Source: CALLVY01 sp937899855
Lineage (GTDB): Bacteria; Bacteroidota; Bacteroidia; Chitinophagales; Saprospiraceae
Direction: 5' to 3'
Assembly (NCBI GenBank): GCA_039820405.1
Contig: JBCBQC010000031.1
Location: forward strand, 1-64,000
DNA: 64,000 nucleotides
A program made the translations under genes and the position numbers. Below the pieces are notes generated by a model that ran no database searches, was not told where the DNA came from, and saw nothing but the letters and a program-made list of their open reading frames with translations. This document shows positions 1 to 8,727 of the stretch, in pieces (positions within the stretch are counted from its first letter, which is position 1; each line of letters begins with the position of its first letter).

Positions 1-2
1 TT

Positions 3-272
3 TTGATCCTGCTGATTCGTCCCCTCATATTACCGGAGTACTACCCACCGGTATACTTTCTGCTGGGCTTTGCCTGGATGTTTCACCTCAGTACCTTCTT
101 TCAACAGATGGGCGGTCACCAGAGCGACATCACCCGCTACGGGCGGTTGTTTTCCTACTCTTTTATCCTCTGGCTCAACCTGCTCGTGACCGGGCTCATT
201 CTGGCCAACCTGCGCGGCGGCTGGTCGGCGAGTGGGTTCTTTCTCCGGGAAGGCTTGTTATTCTGGTGTTAG
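3..272 (+). CDS. C-terminal part of an integral membrane protein
   Basis: The reading frame is already open at the window edge, so the true start is probably upstream and the first codon shown (TTG) is not a trustworthy start. The 89 visible residues contain at least two hydrophobic stretches, about residues 15-32 and 48-68, separated by a polar loop, and end in a short aromatic tail. This is the end of a multi-spanning membrane protein of unknown family. The thioesterase gene begins 75 bp downstream on the same strand, with a GGGGCC/GGCCCC inverted repeat at 305-330 between them that lacks a T run. Confidence 0.6.
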   Translation: MILLIRPLILPEYYPPVYFLLGFAWMFHLSTFFQQMGGHQSDITRYGRLFSYSFILWLNLLVTGLILANLRGGWSASGFFLREGLLFWC

Positions 273-346
273 TTCCTTTATTTTGGTGGGAAAGGCTTAA
301 CCAAGGGGCCACGCTGACTCAAATGGCCCCGTAATTTCCCCCAAAG

Positions 347-1042
347 ATGAAAGGTAACCACCAAGTTTTTAGTTTGCACTTTGCCGGCGGTAGTGCCAGC
401 TCCTTCGATTTTTTGCTCCCTCATTTGGCCGACCACTGTGATTTGGTGGGGCTGGAGCTGCCCGGTCGGGGCCGGCGGGCGGGCGAAACCCTACTCACCA
501 CGATGAGTGCTGCGACGGCTGACTTTACCCGTCAGATTATCGACCGTTGGAACCAGGAGCCCTTTGTGATCTACGGACACAGCATGGGGGCCACCATTGC
601 GGGTCACGTGGCCGAGCAGTTGGAGGGAGCGGGTTTGTATCCGGCCAAGCTTATTGCCACCGGTGACCCCGGCCCGGCGGTGGGCATCAATCGGCGGCGC
701 TATTTGCTGGATCGCCCGGCGTTTTTGGAGGAATTGCGGGAAATGGGGGGAATGCCGGCCGAATTTTTTAAGCATCCGAGTCTCCTTGACCATTTTTTAC
801 CGATCTTACGAGCGGATTTTGAAGTGATCGAGGGCGAAGAGCAATTGCCCGCCCCGACTTTTCGGACTCCCGTACTGGCCATCATGGGACGAGCGGAAGA
901 AGACGTTGAAGTGGTGGACAATTGGAAACGGCTGACGCAAACGCACTGCGAGATTCGCCTAGTGGATGGGGATCACTTCTTCATCTACGATTACGGTCCC
1001 CGTTTGGCGGCGGATTTGGCGGCCTGTTTTGCCCCGGTGTGA
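347..1042 (+). CDS. type II thioesterase (alpha/beta hydrolase)
   Basis: A 231-residue alpha/beta hydrolase of the length usual for stand-alone type II thioesterases, which remove wrong or stalled acyl groups from carrier proteins of polyketide or nonribosomal peptide synthases. The nucleophile elbow GHSMG places the serine at residue 79. The C-terminal GDH motif supplies the histidine at residue 210, and an acid lies near residue 186. The N-terminal FAGGSASSF segment is typical of the GrsT-like family. No carrier protein or synthase lies in the window, so its partner is probably upstream of the left edge. It has no signal peptide and should be cytoplasmic. Confidence 0.85.
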   Translation: MKGNHQVFSLHFAGGSASSFDFLLPHLADHCDLVGLELPGRGRRAGETLLTTMSAATADFTRQIIDRWNQEPFVIYGHSMGATIAGHVAEQLEGAGLYPAKLIATGDPGPAVGINRRRYLLDRPAFLEELREMGGMPAEFFKHPSLLDHFLPILRADFEVIEGEEQLPAPTFRTPVLAIMGRAEEDVEVVDNWKRLTQTHCEIRLVDGDHFFIYDYGPRLAADLAACFAPV

Positions 1043-1149
1043 GTTTTGTAAAAAAAATGTTCGTGGCGGCTTGAGCTCGGGAAGGAGACTGCGATAAGTA
1101 GGACCAAAGGTTATACTGATCTTTGTTTTGGATTTAAAATTGTTCGAAG

Positions 1150-1863
1150 GTGTTGAAAAAACTCTTCTCCAGACGAAATGGCGCCTTATCCGACGATGAG
1201 ATCATCCGTCGGATCGAAAACGGTGGTACCCCAGCGCGCTCGGCCATTGCCCGCTTTTACGATACCAACAGCTACCGCGTAAAAATTGTGGGACAAAAGT
1301 TTCCCTATTTGGCGGAAGAAGATCTGCTGTTTGCCTATTCCACCGCCGTCACCCAGTTGGTGGCAAAGATCGAAAAGAGACAGTACGATCGAACGGCTCA
1401 GCTAGGTACTTTCCTACAATCCATCCTTCAGCGTCGCTGTATTGACCTGTCGCGCAAGCAGACCAGCGAATGGAAAAAGCGTACCCTGGAAGATTGGAAG
1501 GCCGAACCCTTTGAAGAAGACCAACTCGAAACCGAAGCCTACGCCCAGGAGGAACTGCCGGATAAAGTGGTGCGTCGCGTAGCAATGGTGGTCAACTTGG
1601 AGGAAGAGAACCAGGGGGACTGGAAAGACCACCAACCGGGAGCCGAGGACCATATGATTTCGAGAGAGTTTGTAGAAGAACTAAAAAATAGAATTGGCGG
1701 AAAGCCCTGGGAGGTATTGCAGTACAAGGCCTCTGGCTATGGGGCCCAGGAAATTGCGGACAAATTTGCTTATCGGAACGCCCACTCCGCTACGCAAAGC
1801 TGCAGCGCCTACCGCCGCCAAATGTACCAGATCGTCCGGCAAATGCGGGACGAAGGCTGGTAG
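1150..1863 (+). CDS. RNA polymerase sigma factor, ECF/sigma-70-like
   Basis: A 237-residue protein resembling Bacteroidota sigma-70 family factors. The region around residues 20-100 looks like sigma region 2, with a helix ending in a QRRCIDLSRK-like segment. The last ~60 residues look like region 4, a helix-turn-helix with the AQEIADKFAYRN segment. A charged linker of about 60 residues between them is longer than usual. The start is GTG at 1150, or TTG at 1153 directly after. The next gene (1939) has an acidic N-terminal domain and one membrane helix like an anti-sigma factor. A CHAT-protease gene faces them, a trio that suggests a signalling locus. The family assignment is good; the regulon is unknown. 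Confidence 0.75.
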   Translation: MLKKLFSRRNGALSDDEIIRRIENGGTPARSAIARFYDTNSYRVKIVGQKFPYLAEEDLLFAYSTAVTQLVAKIEKRQYDRTAQLGTFLQSILQRRCIDLSRKQTSEWKKRTLEDWKAEPFEEDQLETEAYAQEELPDKVVRRVAMVVNLEEENQGDWKDHQPGAEDHMISREFVEELKNRIGGKPWEVLQYKASGYGAQEIADKFAYRNAHSATQSCSAYRRQMYQIVRQMRDEGW

Positions 1864-1938
1864 CTCCCCGCGAGCTCACAATCAATATTATCAAGAGCAA
1901 AGCGCGTTTTTTGTGCCAAAATTAATTAAATCGCAATT

Positions 1939-2712
1939 ATGGCTAGTGAAGAGCACCTGAGAGCATTCGATCGCTATCTCGATCGGGAGATGGAGACGGA
2001 GGAACGAGCCGACTTCGAACGGCAACTGGCCGGAGATGAAGAATTGCGTCGTGAACTTAATCTCCGCAAGATGGCAATGCAATCATTAGAACAAGACAAG
2101 TACCAACGCTTACGCAACGAACTCATGGACCGAGGACAACAGCACCAACAACGAGGCCGTGGCCCCTCCCTCTGGCGGCCCCTATCCATCGCCGCCAGCC
2201 TGGCCCTGGTCGCATTTGCCAGCTACTACCTGTTGTTTACCGGCGGCCCCGAACTTACCCCTCCGGCTCTCGCTACCACCGCCGCGATTTTCGAAAAACT
2301 CCAACGCCCCGCCATCAGTGGCAAGCTCAGTGGCGAAGGGAACCAGGGCTGGTTTGTCGCCCACCGCCTCTACCAAAAGGGCAAGTGCCCCGAAGCCATC
2401 ACCGCCCTCCAAACCCTCATCGAAGATCCCCTCTTTAAGATGAGCTACAAAGGCCAACAATCCCGCCTCATGATCGGCTACTGCTTGATCGAAGGTGGCC
2501 GGGGTGGCGAGGCCATCGAAACCCTCCTGTCCATCCCCGCCAGTACCGCCATGTACCGCGAGGCCACCTGGTGCCTGGCCTTTGCCCAACTGCAAGCCGG
2601 GCAGCGCGAAGCGGCCGAAAGGACCTTCAAACGCATCGCTAAGGACCGGCAAAACGCCCACCACAGATCCGCTTTCGAAATACTCGATCAATTGGCCCAG
2701 TCGCGGGAGTAA
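1939..2712 (+). CDS. anti-sigma-like single-pass membrane protein with TPR region
   Basis: A 257-residue protein. Residues 1-60 are strongly charged and resemble the short cytoplasmic anti-sigma N-terminus of Bacteroidota (no zinc-binding HxxxCxxC is visible). A transmembrane helix follows at about residues 76-98, and the rest looks like TPR-type helical repeats in the periplasm. It starts 75 bp after the sigma factor gene on the same strand, so the two are probably co-transcribed. Its 3' end overlaps the end of the opposite-strand CHAT gene by 25 bp. The likely role is to hold the sigma factor and respond to an envelope signal; this is inferred from order and topology. Confidence 0.65.
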   Translation: MASEEHLRAFDRYLDREMETEERADFERQLAGDEELRRELNLRKMAMQSLEQDKYQRLRNELMDRGQQHQQRGRGPSLWRPLSIAASLALVAFASYYLLFTGGPELTPPALATTAAIFEKLQRPAISGKLSGEGNQGWFVAHRLYQKGKCPEAITALQTLIEDPLFKMSYKGQQSRLMIGYCLIEGGRGGEAIETLLSIPASTAMYREATWCLAFAQLQAGQREAAERTFKRIAKDRQNAHHRSAFEILDQLAQSRE

Positions 2713-5705
2713 ATCCCCACCGCCAACAACAGTACTAGACTCACCAGCAACGCCACCCCTGTGTAAGCCATCCGGGGCCAGGAAGCCCCGACCCTTGCCT
2801 TTTCCTTTCCCGTGAGTACGAAGGCCGCCCAGTAGTAGGGATGGGCATTGTTGGTGGGATCCTCTAGGTATTGCTGTCGGGCCGTTTGTAGGGTCGTACC
2901 GTAATCGTTCCGCTGGTCGCCGCCGGCCGCAAAGAAATACTGTGCAAAACGCGCCGTACTCAGGTCATCCGCTTCCCACAGGGTTTGAATCACTTGCCGT
3001 ACGCCCGCGAGCTGAAAAGCACGACTCAGGCTGAGCACCCCCTCTCCCCGCACCATCTTGCCCCGGCCCGTATTGCAAGCCCCCAAAAACAGCAGGGGCA
3101 CCGGCAATTCCATTCCCGCAATCTCGTAGGCGTAGAGCAAGGCCTGCTGCCGGCCCACCTTCGGGCTACAACTAAAGGCCAGCGCCGAACGCATGGGGTC
3201 TTCATCATTGGCCAGTCCGTGACCGTGAAAATGCAACCACTCGTAGCGTTGGGCCCTTTCGAGTAGGTCTCCCTTACTGACCTGGGCCGTGTACAAATCG
3301 GCTTCCCCCCCTTCCTGGTCTCGAATGGCGCGCAGGTGGCTCAGAGAAGCTTCGGAGGTCAAACCCAGCCGGCAATTGCCGTAATCGGGGGCTAGGCCCA
3401 AATAATGAGCTTCCGAACTCCGGCCGTCAGTACGGCCCGGTTTCCAAATGGCGGAAGCCGCAAAGCCATAGTGGATGCTGCTCCTGCGGAAGAGGTAGGG
3501 CAATTGGCCATAGGCGAAAGGCAGGTCCTCAGCCTTTACGGAATCTTGGACGCTTGTGGGGAGGAGCAATTCGAAGGGGAGGGCCTGCAGGGGGCCGTCC
3601 GGGATGAGGTAGAGTTGCTCCGGCCAATGGTCCTGATAAAAGGGCGCGATCAATTGTTCGTAGAGGTAATGGGCCCGCTGGGTAAACTGTCGATACACCA
3701 ACGGATTGCGATCGTTGCTGCGGGCGAATTCTTCATCGCTGATTTGGTGGAGCAAATCGTTGAGGCTGTTCGTCAGCCGATCACTTTTGGCCAGTACGAC
3801 CAGGTCCAAATTTCCCCGGGGGGCCAGCCGAAGGACCAGAATGCTATCTTGCCCGTAGAGGAATTCAAGTAGTTCGCCCCCACTTTTTTGTAGCGCCCGT
3901 TGGACCGCTTCCAGGGCAAGGGGCTCGGTGGCATTCAACAACTGGCCGTACTGGGGTTGCAATTCCGCCATTACCCGTCGGTTACTCTCCCGCAATTCGC
4001 GCAGTTGGAGCAATTCCTTTTCCAAAGCCAGGTAGCTCGAATCGGGCCAGGGAATGCCTTCCTCACGCAATTGCACCAAACGCTCGGTGGCGCTTTTGAT
4101 CTGTTCGTTTAGCCGCAGTTCCTGCTGAACCACGGGGGCGGGCAAGGTTTGATGGGCGAGGGCCAGGGCCTCCTGATCGGCGGAGTGGCGCCGCCACAAG
4201 TTGGCTCGGCTCTGTTCAAAATGAAAAAAGATTTGGGTGGCCAGGGCCTCGGTAGCTCCCTGGCGATACTGTTCCGCGAGCAGGAGCAAGAGCTGCTCGT
4301 GTCGTTGGCTGCTCTCGTCGAGCAATTGGAGCTGGGAGCTTTGTTGGAGGTAGGTATCCAGCAGGAGGCGTTCCATCTCAATCGCCAATTCGTAAGCCTT
4401 TCGCGCCAGCCCCAACTGTTTGGGCTCGCGGCGGTGGCGGTAGGCCTTTTGGTAGGCTTGTCCCAGACCGTCGAGGCCCTGGAGGATGACGTTTTCCGGG
4501 TAAAAATGCTGGGCTTCGGGCAGGGTTTGCCGATCGGCTTGGTAAGCGGGGATCACCCGCTGGAGGGCCCGCTGAAAATAAGGAATCGCTGCGGTCCAGT
4601 CCTGCTGCTGGAGGGCGGTTTGCCCCAGGGCGACCTCCAGTTGGGCGATTTCGCGGCGCTGGGTATTGGGGGCGTAGTAGACGACGGCCGAATCGCGGGC
4701 CCGTTCGTACTCCCGGCGGGCCAGGGCGTAGCGCTCGTTGGCGAGGGCCAATTTGGCGGCGATCTCGCGGAGGTAAAAGGTCTGCTCCAGGTCGAGGGTT
4801 TCGGCCCCTTGGAGTTCTTGCAGAATTTGTCGAGCGGCACTGGTATCGGACTGGTCGAGGAGGCAATCGGCGCGGTTGATGAGAAAAAAGTTTTCGACGT
4901 AGGGCATGCGCTCTACGTTGGCGTAATCACGCAGCAGGGCCAGGCCCCGGTCTTGCTGGGCTAGGGCATCGGCAAGACGGCCTTCGTCCCGGGCGGCATT
5001 GCCCAGTTCGAGGTGGATGTAAGCCGTGCGGCGCAGGTAGCGTAGCAGGGCTTTTTTACGACTCGGGTCTTCTCGGTACTGGACGCCCAATTGGGCTAGG
5101 GTGTCGCGGTAATGCTGAAGGCAGTCTTCGAGGATGATCCGAGCGGTTTTGTCTTCCCCGAGCCGGGTGTAAATATTGGCGAGGGGCTGGAGGATGTAAG
5201 GATAAAAACGCCCGGCGGGATGTTGGCTACGCAGGGCCAGTTGGCGCGCGCGTTCGTAGTGCTCCTTGGCCAGGTAGAAGCGGCTGGCTTGTTTGAGGCG
5301 GTAGGCGTAATCGGTATGCAGCTTGAGCTGACTGGCGAGGAGGAGGGTATCGCTGGCCCGAAGGGCCCGTTCGAGGATGCCGAGTGCCTGGGGGAGCGAA
5401 TCGCGCGAGGCGATGGCGGCCGCCAGGGTGGTGTACCGCACCCACTGCGGCTCGTCGGCCTCCCGTCGAAATTGCTCCGCTGCCGCCAGCCGGGTTTGCA
5501 CCAGGGCGGGGATGAGGGCGCGGCCTTTGGGATGCTGGTACCGCCCCCAGCAGCGGTAGGCCTTGCGTAGGGTATCGTTGGCCGCCAGGTAGTCTTTAGC
5601 CGCCAGCAATGCCAATCCCCGTTCCTGCTGGCGGGAGCAATCCTGAGCCGGAGAAAAAAGGGGAATTAAGGTCAGCAAAAATAGGAACGTCACGGTACGG
5701 TACAT
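2688..5705 (-). CDS. secreted TPR-CHAT caspase-like protease, membrane-anchored
   Basis: A 1005-residue protein with a signal peptide (residues 1-20), then about 500 residues of TPR-like helical repeats, a coiled-coil-rich linker, and a C-terminal CHAT domain, the caspase-HetF family of cysteine proteases. The expected dyad is present: histidine in the HFHGHG motif near residue 827 and cysteine in the LGACNTG motif near residue 877. A hydrophobic helix close to the C-terminus (about 977-998) and a short basic tail suggest membrane anchoring. It lies tail to tail with the sigma/anti-sigma-like pair. CHAT proteases act in several defence and cell-death pathways, but the Bacteroidota sigma-linked type has no function known to me. 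Substrate unknown. Confidence 0.85.
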   Translation of the reverse strand: MYRTVTFLFLLTLIPLFSPAQDCSRQQERGLALLAAKDYLAANDTLRKAYRCWGRYQHPKGRALIPALVQTRLAAAEQFRREADEPQWVRYTTLAAAIASRDSLPQALGILERALRASDTLLLASQLKLHTDYAYRLKQASRFYLAKEHYERARQLALRSQHPAGRFYPYILQPLANIYTRLGEDKTARIILEDCLQHYRDTLAQLGVQYREDPSRKKALLRYLRRTAYIHLELGNAARDEGRLADALAQQDRGLALLRDYANVERMPYVENFFLINRADCLLDQSDTSAARQILQELQGAETLDLEQTFYLREIAAKLALANERYALARREYERARDSAVVYYAPNTQRREIAQLEVALGQTALQQQDWTAAIPYFQRALQRVIPAYQADRQTLPEAQHFYPENVILQGLDGLGQAYQKAYRHRREPKQLGLARKAYELAIEMERLLLDTYLQQSSQLQLLDESSQRHEQLLLLLAEQYRQGATEALATQIFFHFEQSRANLWRRHSADQEALALAHQTLPAPVVQQELRLNEQIKSATERLVQLREEGIPWPDSSYLALEKELLQLRELRESNRRVMAELQPQYGQLLNATEPLALEAVQRALQKSGGELLEFLYGQDSILVLRLAPRGNLDLVVLAKSDRLTNSLNDLLHQISDEEFARSNDRNPLVYRQFTQRAHYLYEQLIAPFYQDHWPEQLYLIPDGPLQALPFELLLPTSVQDSVKAEDLPFAYGQLPYLFRRSSIHYGFAASAIWKPGRTDGRSSEAHYLGLAPDYGNCRLGLTSEASLSHLRAIRDQEGGEADLYTAQVSKGDLLERAQRYEWLHFHGHGLANDEDPMRSALAFSCSPKVGRQQALLYAYEIAGMELPVPLLFLGACNTGRGKMVRGEGVLSLSRAFQLAGVRQVIQTLWEADDLSTARFAQYFFAAGGDQRNDYGTTLQTARQQYLEDPTNNAHPYYWAAFVLTGKEKARVGASWPRMAYTGVALLVSLVLLLAVGIYSRDWAN

Positions 5706-5756
5706 ATCCGGGAGCTTATCCAGAACTAAAGATAATCAAATTGCCGGAAGTCCCTT

Positions 5757-5789
5757 CCAAAAAAAACGGACGCTCGTCGGAGCATCCGT
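5757..5789 (-). terminator. intrinsic terminator after the PKD protein gene
   Basis: On the minus strand, arms ACGGATGCTC and GAGCGTCCGT (5780-5789 and 5766-5775, one mismatch) with a 4-nt loop are followed by an uninterrupted T run. It ends the transcript of the 5843-7888 gene, so the CHAT gene just downstream probably has its own promoter. Confidence 0.8.
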
Positions 5790-5842
5790 CTCAATTGGTA
5801 TGAAAAAAAGTAGGGGTTTTTGAGCCCGCTTTAGAACGTACT

Positions 5843-7888
5843 TTAGAATGTAAAATGTAGGTACAACTGGTAGAGGTAGTAATCCTGACTTTGTCCGCCC
5901 AATTCGCCGTAGCGGCGGTATACCCGTCCCCCCAGATTGACCCCCGGCCGACCAATATTGTTGCCCACACTCAGGCCCGCGTACCAGCCGTACTCCCAGC
6001 GGTCGTTGTCCATCAGGTCGCGGTTATCGCCGTTGGTTTGTACCAACCACCGCAGTCCTCCAAAACCCCCGCCGTGGAGGGCTAAGCGGCCGCGGAGGGC
6101 TCGGGGGGTGTACATCAGGCCCGGTACGAGGTCGCTGTTCCACTGGCGCTGTTCCAGCCCCTGGGCGTCGTCAAACTGCTGAAAGGCCAGCAGGGTCAGC
6201 TCGCCGAGAAAATACCATTCGGGCAGATCGCTGGGGCGGAGAAAAGGGCGATTTCGAAGCTGGGCGTCCATCTTGCGCAGCGCCTTGCGAAGGGTCAGGC
6301 CCAGGTGAAAGCCACTCCAATCCACTTGTTCATCACCCCCTTCCTGAGCCTGGGCTCCCAGGCGGATACCCCAGTGCCAGGGTAGCCGGATGCGCTGGGG
6401 CGCTCGTACCAGGGTGGGGAAGGGGTCGGTCCAGAGGCTGTCGCCATCCATGAGGATGAGGGCGCGGTGGTGAATGGTATCGCCATCGACCAGGTTGAGG
6501 TTGGCTTTGGTCGTGATGTCGTAGTGGACGAATCCACGGTTGGCCTGGGGGGCGGTAAAGGGCGTGGCCAGGACGTACTTTAGCCCGGTGCCCGTAGTGT
6601 CGAACTGCCAAACCAGGGGGCCGTTGGGGGCTTGGGCCAGTACCGCCTCGGCTTTGGTAACGTTGACTTGGTTTTCGGTGGGGAAAAGCAGCCCCGACTG
6701 GACTGATTTGGGGTCGAGCTGAGGGGCCAGGTGGCTCTGGGCGATGACTTCGCGGGCGTTGCCCTCCCCCAGGTTCTCAAAGTCGATGCGGCAGCTGAGG
6801 GTTTTACTTTGTCCCGGCTCCACCGTCGCGTCGCAGATGATGGCGTTGGGATCGCGGGAATTGTTGACCCGCAGGTGGATGGAGTCCCCCTGGTTGGAGC
6901 TGGGGATATAGCCGGGGTTGGGAATTAAATTGCCCCCTCCCTGGGGAGCGCCACCGGGGGTGCTTTTGCCACCCAGGCCAAAGAAACCCAGGGCATCCTG
7001 ACTGTTTTGGTAGTCGGAGATCAGGGCCGCCTCCAGTTCAAGGTGATCGGCTTCCGTTTCGCCATCGACGGCCAGGGTGAGGAAGTAAGTCCTTTCTCCG
7101 CTCAGGTTTTCGTAGTCGATGCGGTAGAGCTCGACTTCGTCGTTGGCTACTTGGGTGAGGGGGACGTTGGGTCCGAAGCGCGAATCGAGTTGGGCCGTAT
7201 TGTTGACCAACTGGGCGGTTCCCTGGGGAAGGCTGATAAACAGGGCTCCCGTTGCGGAGCTACCATTGTCGAAGCGGCGAATACTCAGGGCAATGGTCAG
7301 CTGGTCGCCCGGTTGGGCGGCTCGAATTTGGGGCGTGATTTTGACCTCTTTGAGTTGCTGATTATCGGCCGGGGCAAAATTGCTGTTGTTGGGGGTGGCG
7401 AGGTTATTAGGAGGGGCACCGGCGGTGACGAGTTCGATGCGTTTGGCGTCGGGGTCGCTCAGGTCTTCCTCGGTGGGGTCTTCGTCGGGCGAGTAAATCG
7501 AGCGGGCCTGGACACTGATGTGGTAATCGCCCGCTGCGGCGTATTCGTAGGTGATTTGGTCCGTGGTGTCGGCCAGGTAATGGCCGTTGCCCAGGTCCCA
7601 GGAAAAAATCCACCGGGGAGGACGGATGGCATCGTCGACGATGCCGAGTTCGTCCTGGGGGCCGGGGGTGGGAATGGGGGCAAGGGGAATGGGGGTAAAG
7701 CAGGAATCACTCTGGGGGCTGGTGGCCTGCTCGGGGCTGAGGGCCCATTGCAACTGGCAGGATACGCGATTGGGATGCCCGATGGGGTCGCTAACCTCGC
7801 ATTGCAAAATGGGGTAGGGGCATTGGGCAAAAAGGCCAGTAGGTAGGGTCAGTAAACAAAGGAGCAATCCTTTCATCAGATCGTTCAT
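5843..7888 (-). CDS. secreted PKD-domain protein with C-terminal beta-barrel-like region
   Basis: A 681-residue exported protein of unrecognised specific function. It has a signal peptide (start at residue 1 or at the second Met, residue 5), a PKD-like beta-sandwich within residues 60-160 (the WDLGNGHY and YEYAAAGDY segments are typical), then two DUF11-like repeat regions (about 180-300 and 340-500). The last ~170 residues alternate aromatic and glycine-rich strands and end in phenylalanine (LYLHFTF), the pattern of an outer-membrane barrel terminus. No T9SS sorting domain is visible. The gene precedes the CHAT gene on the same strand but a terminator separates them. Confidence 0.65.
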   Translation of the reverse strand: MNDLMKGLLLCLLTLPTGLFAQCPYPILQCEVSDPIGHPNRVSCQLQWALSPEQATSPQSDSCFTPIPLAPIPTPGPQDELGIVDDAIRPPRWIFSWDLGNGHYLADTTDQITYEYAAAGDYHISVQARSIYSPDEDPTEEDLSDPDAKRIELVTAGAPPNNLATPNNSNFAPADNQQLKEVKITPQIRAAQPGDQLTIALSIRRFDNGSSATGALFISLPQGTAQLVNNTAQLDSRFGPNVPLTQVANDEVELYRIDYENLSGERTYFLTLAVDGETEADHLELEAALISDYQNSQDALGFFGLGGKSTPGGAPQGGGNLIPNPGYIPSSNQGDSIHLRVNNSRDPNAIICDATVEPGQSKTLSCRIDFENLGEGNAREVIAQSHLAPQLDPKSVQSGLLFPTENQVNVTKAEAVLAQAPNGPLVWQFDTTGTGLKYVLATPFTAPQANRGFVHYDITTKANLNLVDGDTIHHRALILMDGDSLWTDPFPTLVRAPQRIRLPWHWGIRLGAQAQEGGDEQVDWSGFHLGLTLRKALRKMDAQLRNRPFLRPSDLPEWYFLGELTLLAFQQFDDAQGLEQRQWNSDLVPGLMYTPRALRGRLALHGGGFGGLRWLVQTNGDNRDLMDNDRWEYGWYAGLSVGNNIGRPGVNLGGRVYRRYGELGGQSQDYYLYQLYLHFTF

Positions 7889-8179
7889 TAGGGGTGTTTT
7901 TGAGTTGAAAAATAATCAATGCTTGGGGATGGCCGTGGGCTTTGCCAAGTATTATCGCAGAATGGAGATCAAACTCAAGTGTGGGATCAAGGGTCGGCTA
8001 AAAAAATAAATAGTAAAAAAAATCGACCGCGTACTTGAGCTTTGGTAAGACGGTCCGATAAACACAGGAAAGCCCGAGCGCATCGACTTCTTCGACGGGA
8101 GTGTGACCAGCTCGAACGGGCATTTGATCCCTGCGATCAAAATACAATGCAAATTTTGATGGACCAAATTCACTGAGTC
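7889..8179. other. intergenic region with competing hairpins near 8123-8160
   Basis: No gene is visible in these 291 bp. The region is AT-rich near 7975-8010. Just before the small gene at 8180 there are two mutually exclusive inverted repeats: TTTGATC (8123-8129) with GATCAAA (8135-8141), and ATCAAAAT (8136-8143) with ATTTTGAT (8153-8160). They share the middle arm. This could be a leader or an operator, or AT-rich chance. Confidence 0.4.
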
Positions 8180-8563
8180 ATGATCTGGATACTTACGCTC
8201 CACACCCTCTTTCATTTTTTGGCCACCCTGGGCACGCCCCAGTTGCCCACACTAAGCTTTGAGCAACTCGCGGCCCAAAAGATCCAGTGGCTACAAGCCG
8301 AACAACGCGAGCTGCTCTACTACCAGCTCGACTACCAGGGGCACTCCCGGGCGGACTGGACCGTCGGGGCAGACTGGGCCGAGCGTGCGGTGGAAGTATG
8401 GATTTGGACCGAAGACGCCAGCCGGTTGAGTGGAGCGGACAACCGCCCCCAGCGCGGCAAACGATTCCAGTGGGTCCTCCAGCGGGGGCGCGACTTGGCG
8501 GCTTTACAAATGGAGGTGGAAAAAGGAAGCGGTAAGTACTTACTGCTCATCGCAGCGATTTAA
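8180..8563 (+). CDS. small hypothetical protein, possibly exported
   Basis: A 127-residue frame that I do not recognise. The first 18 residues are hydrophobic (MIWILTLHTLFHFLATLG) and could be a signal peptide or membrane anchor. The remainder is rich in Gln, Trp and Arg, with alternating beta-like segments. It is supported as a gene by a clear intrinsic terminator 90 bp downstream on the same strand and by the lack of any competing gene. A longer frame at 8430-9200 overlaps it but also runs through the terminator and into mcrB, so it was not chosen. Confidence 0.5.
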   Translation: MIWILTLHTLFHFLATLGTPQLPTLSFEQLAAQKIQWLQAEQRELLYYQLDYQGHSRADWTVGADWAERAVEVWIWTEDASRLSGADNRPQRGKRFQWVLQRGRDLAALQMEVEKGSGKYLLLIAAI

Positions 8564-8652
8564 AATACTCAAGATATCTACTCGGTGCCCCCATCACACT
8601 TCGCAAGAAGTAAGGGACGCATCGTTTAGACCAAAGGTCAGTAATGTTGGCG

Positions 8653-8677
8653 GAGCGCATCGGCGCTCTGCTTTTTT
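8653..8677 (+). terminator. intrinsic terminator
   Basis: Arms GAGCGC (8653-8658) and GCGCTC (8663-8668) with the 4-nt loop ATCG are followed by TGC and six T residues. It ends the 8180 transcript before mcrB. Confidence 0.75.
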
Positions 8678-8727
8678 ATTGCTAGCATCGCTTGCCAAAA
8701 GTCCTCCCGTATTCGTAACTTCCCCCC

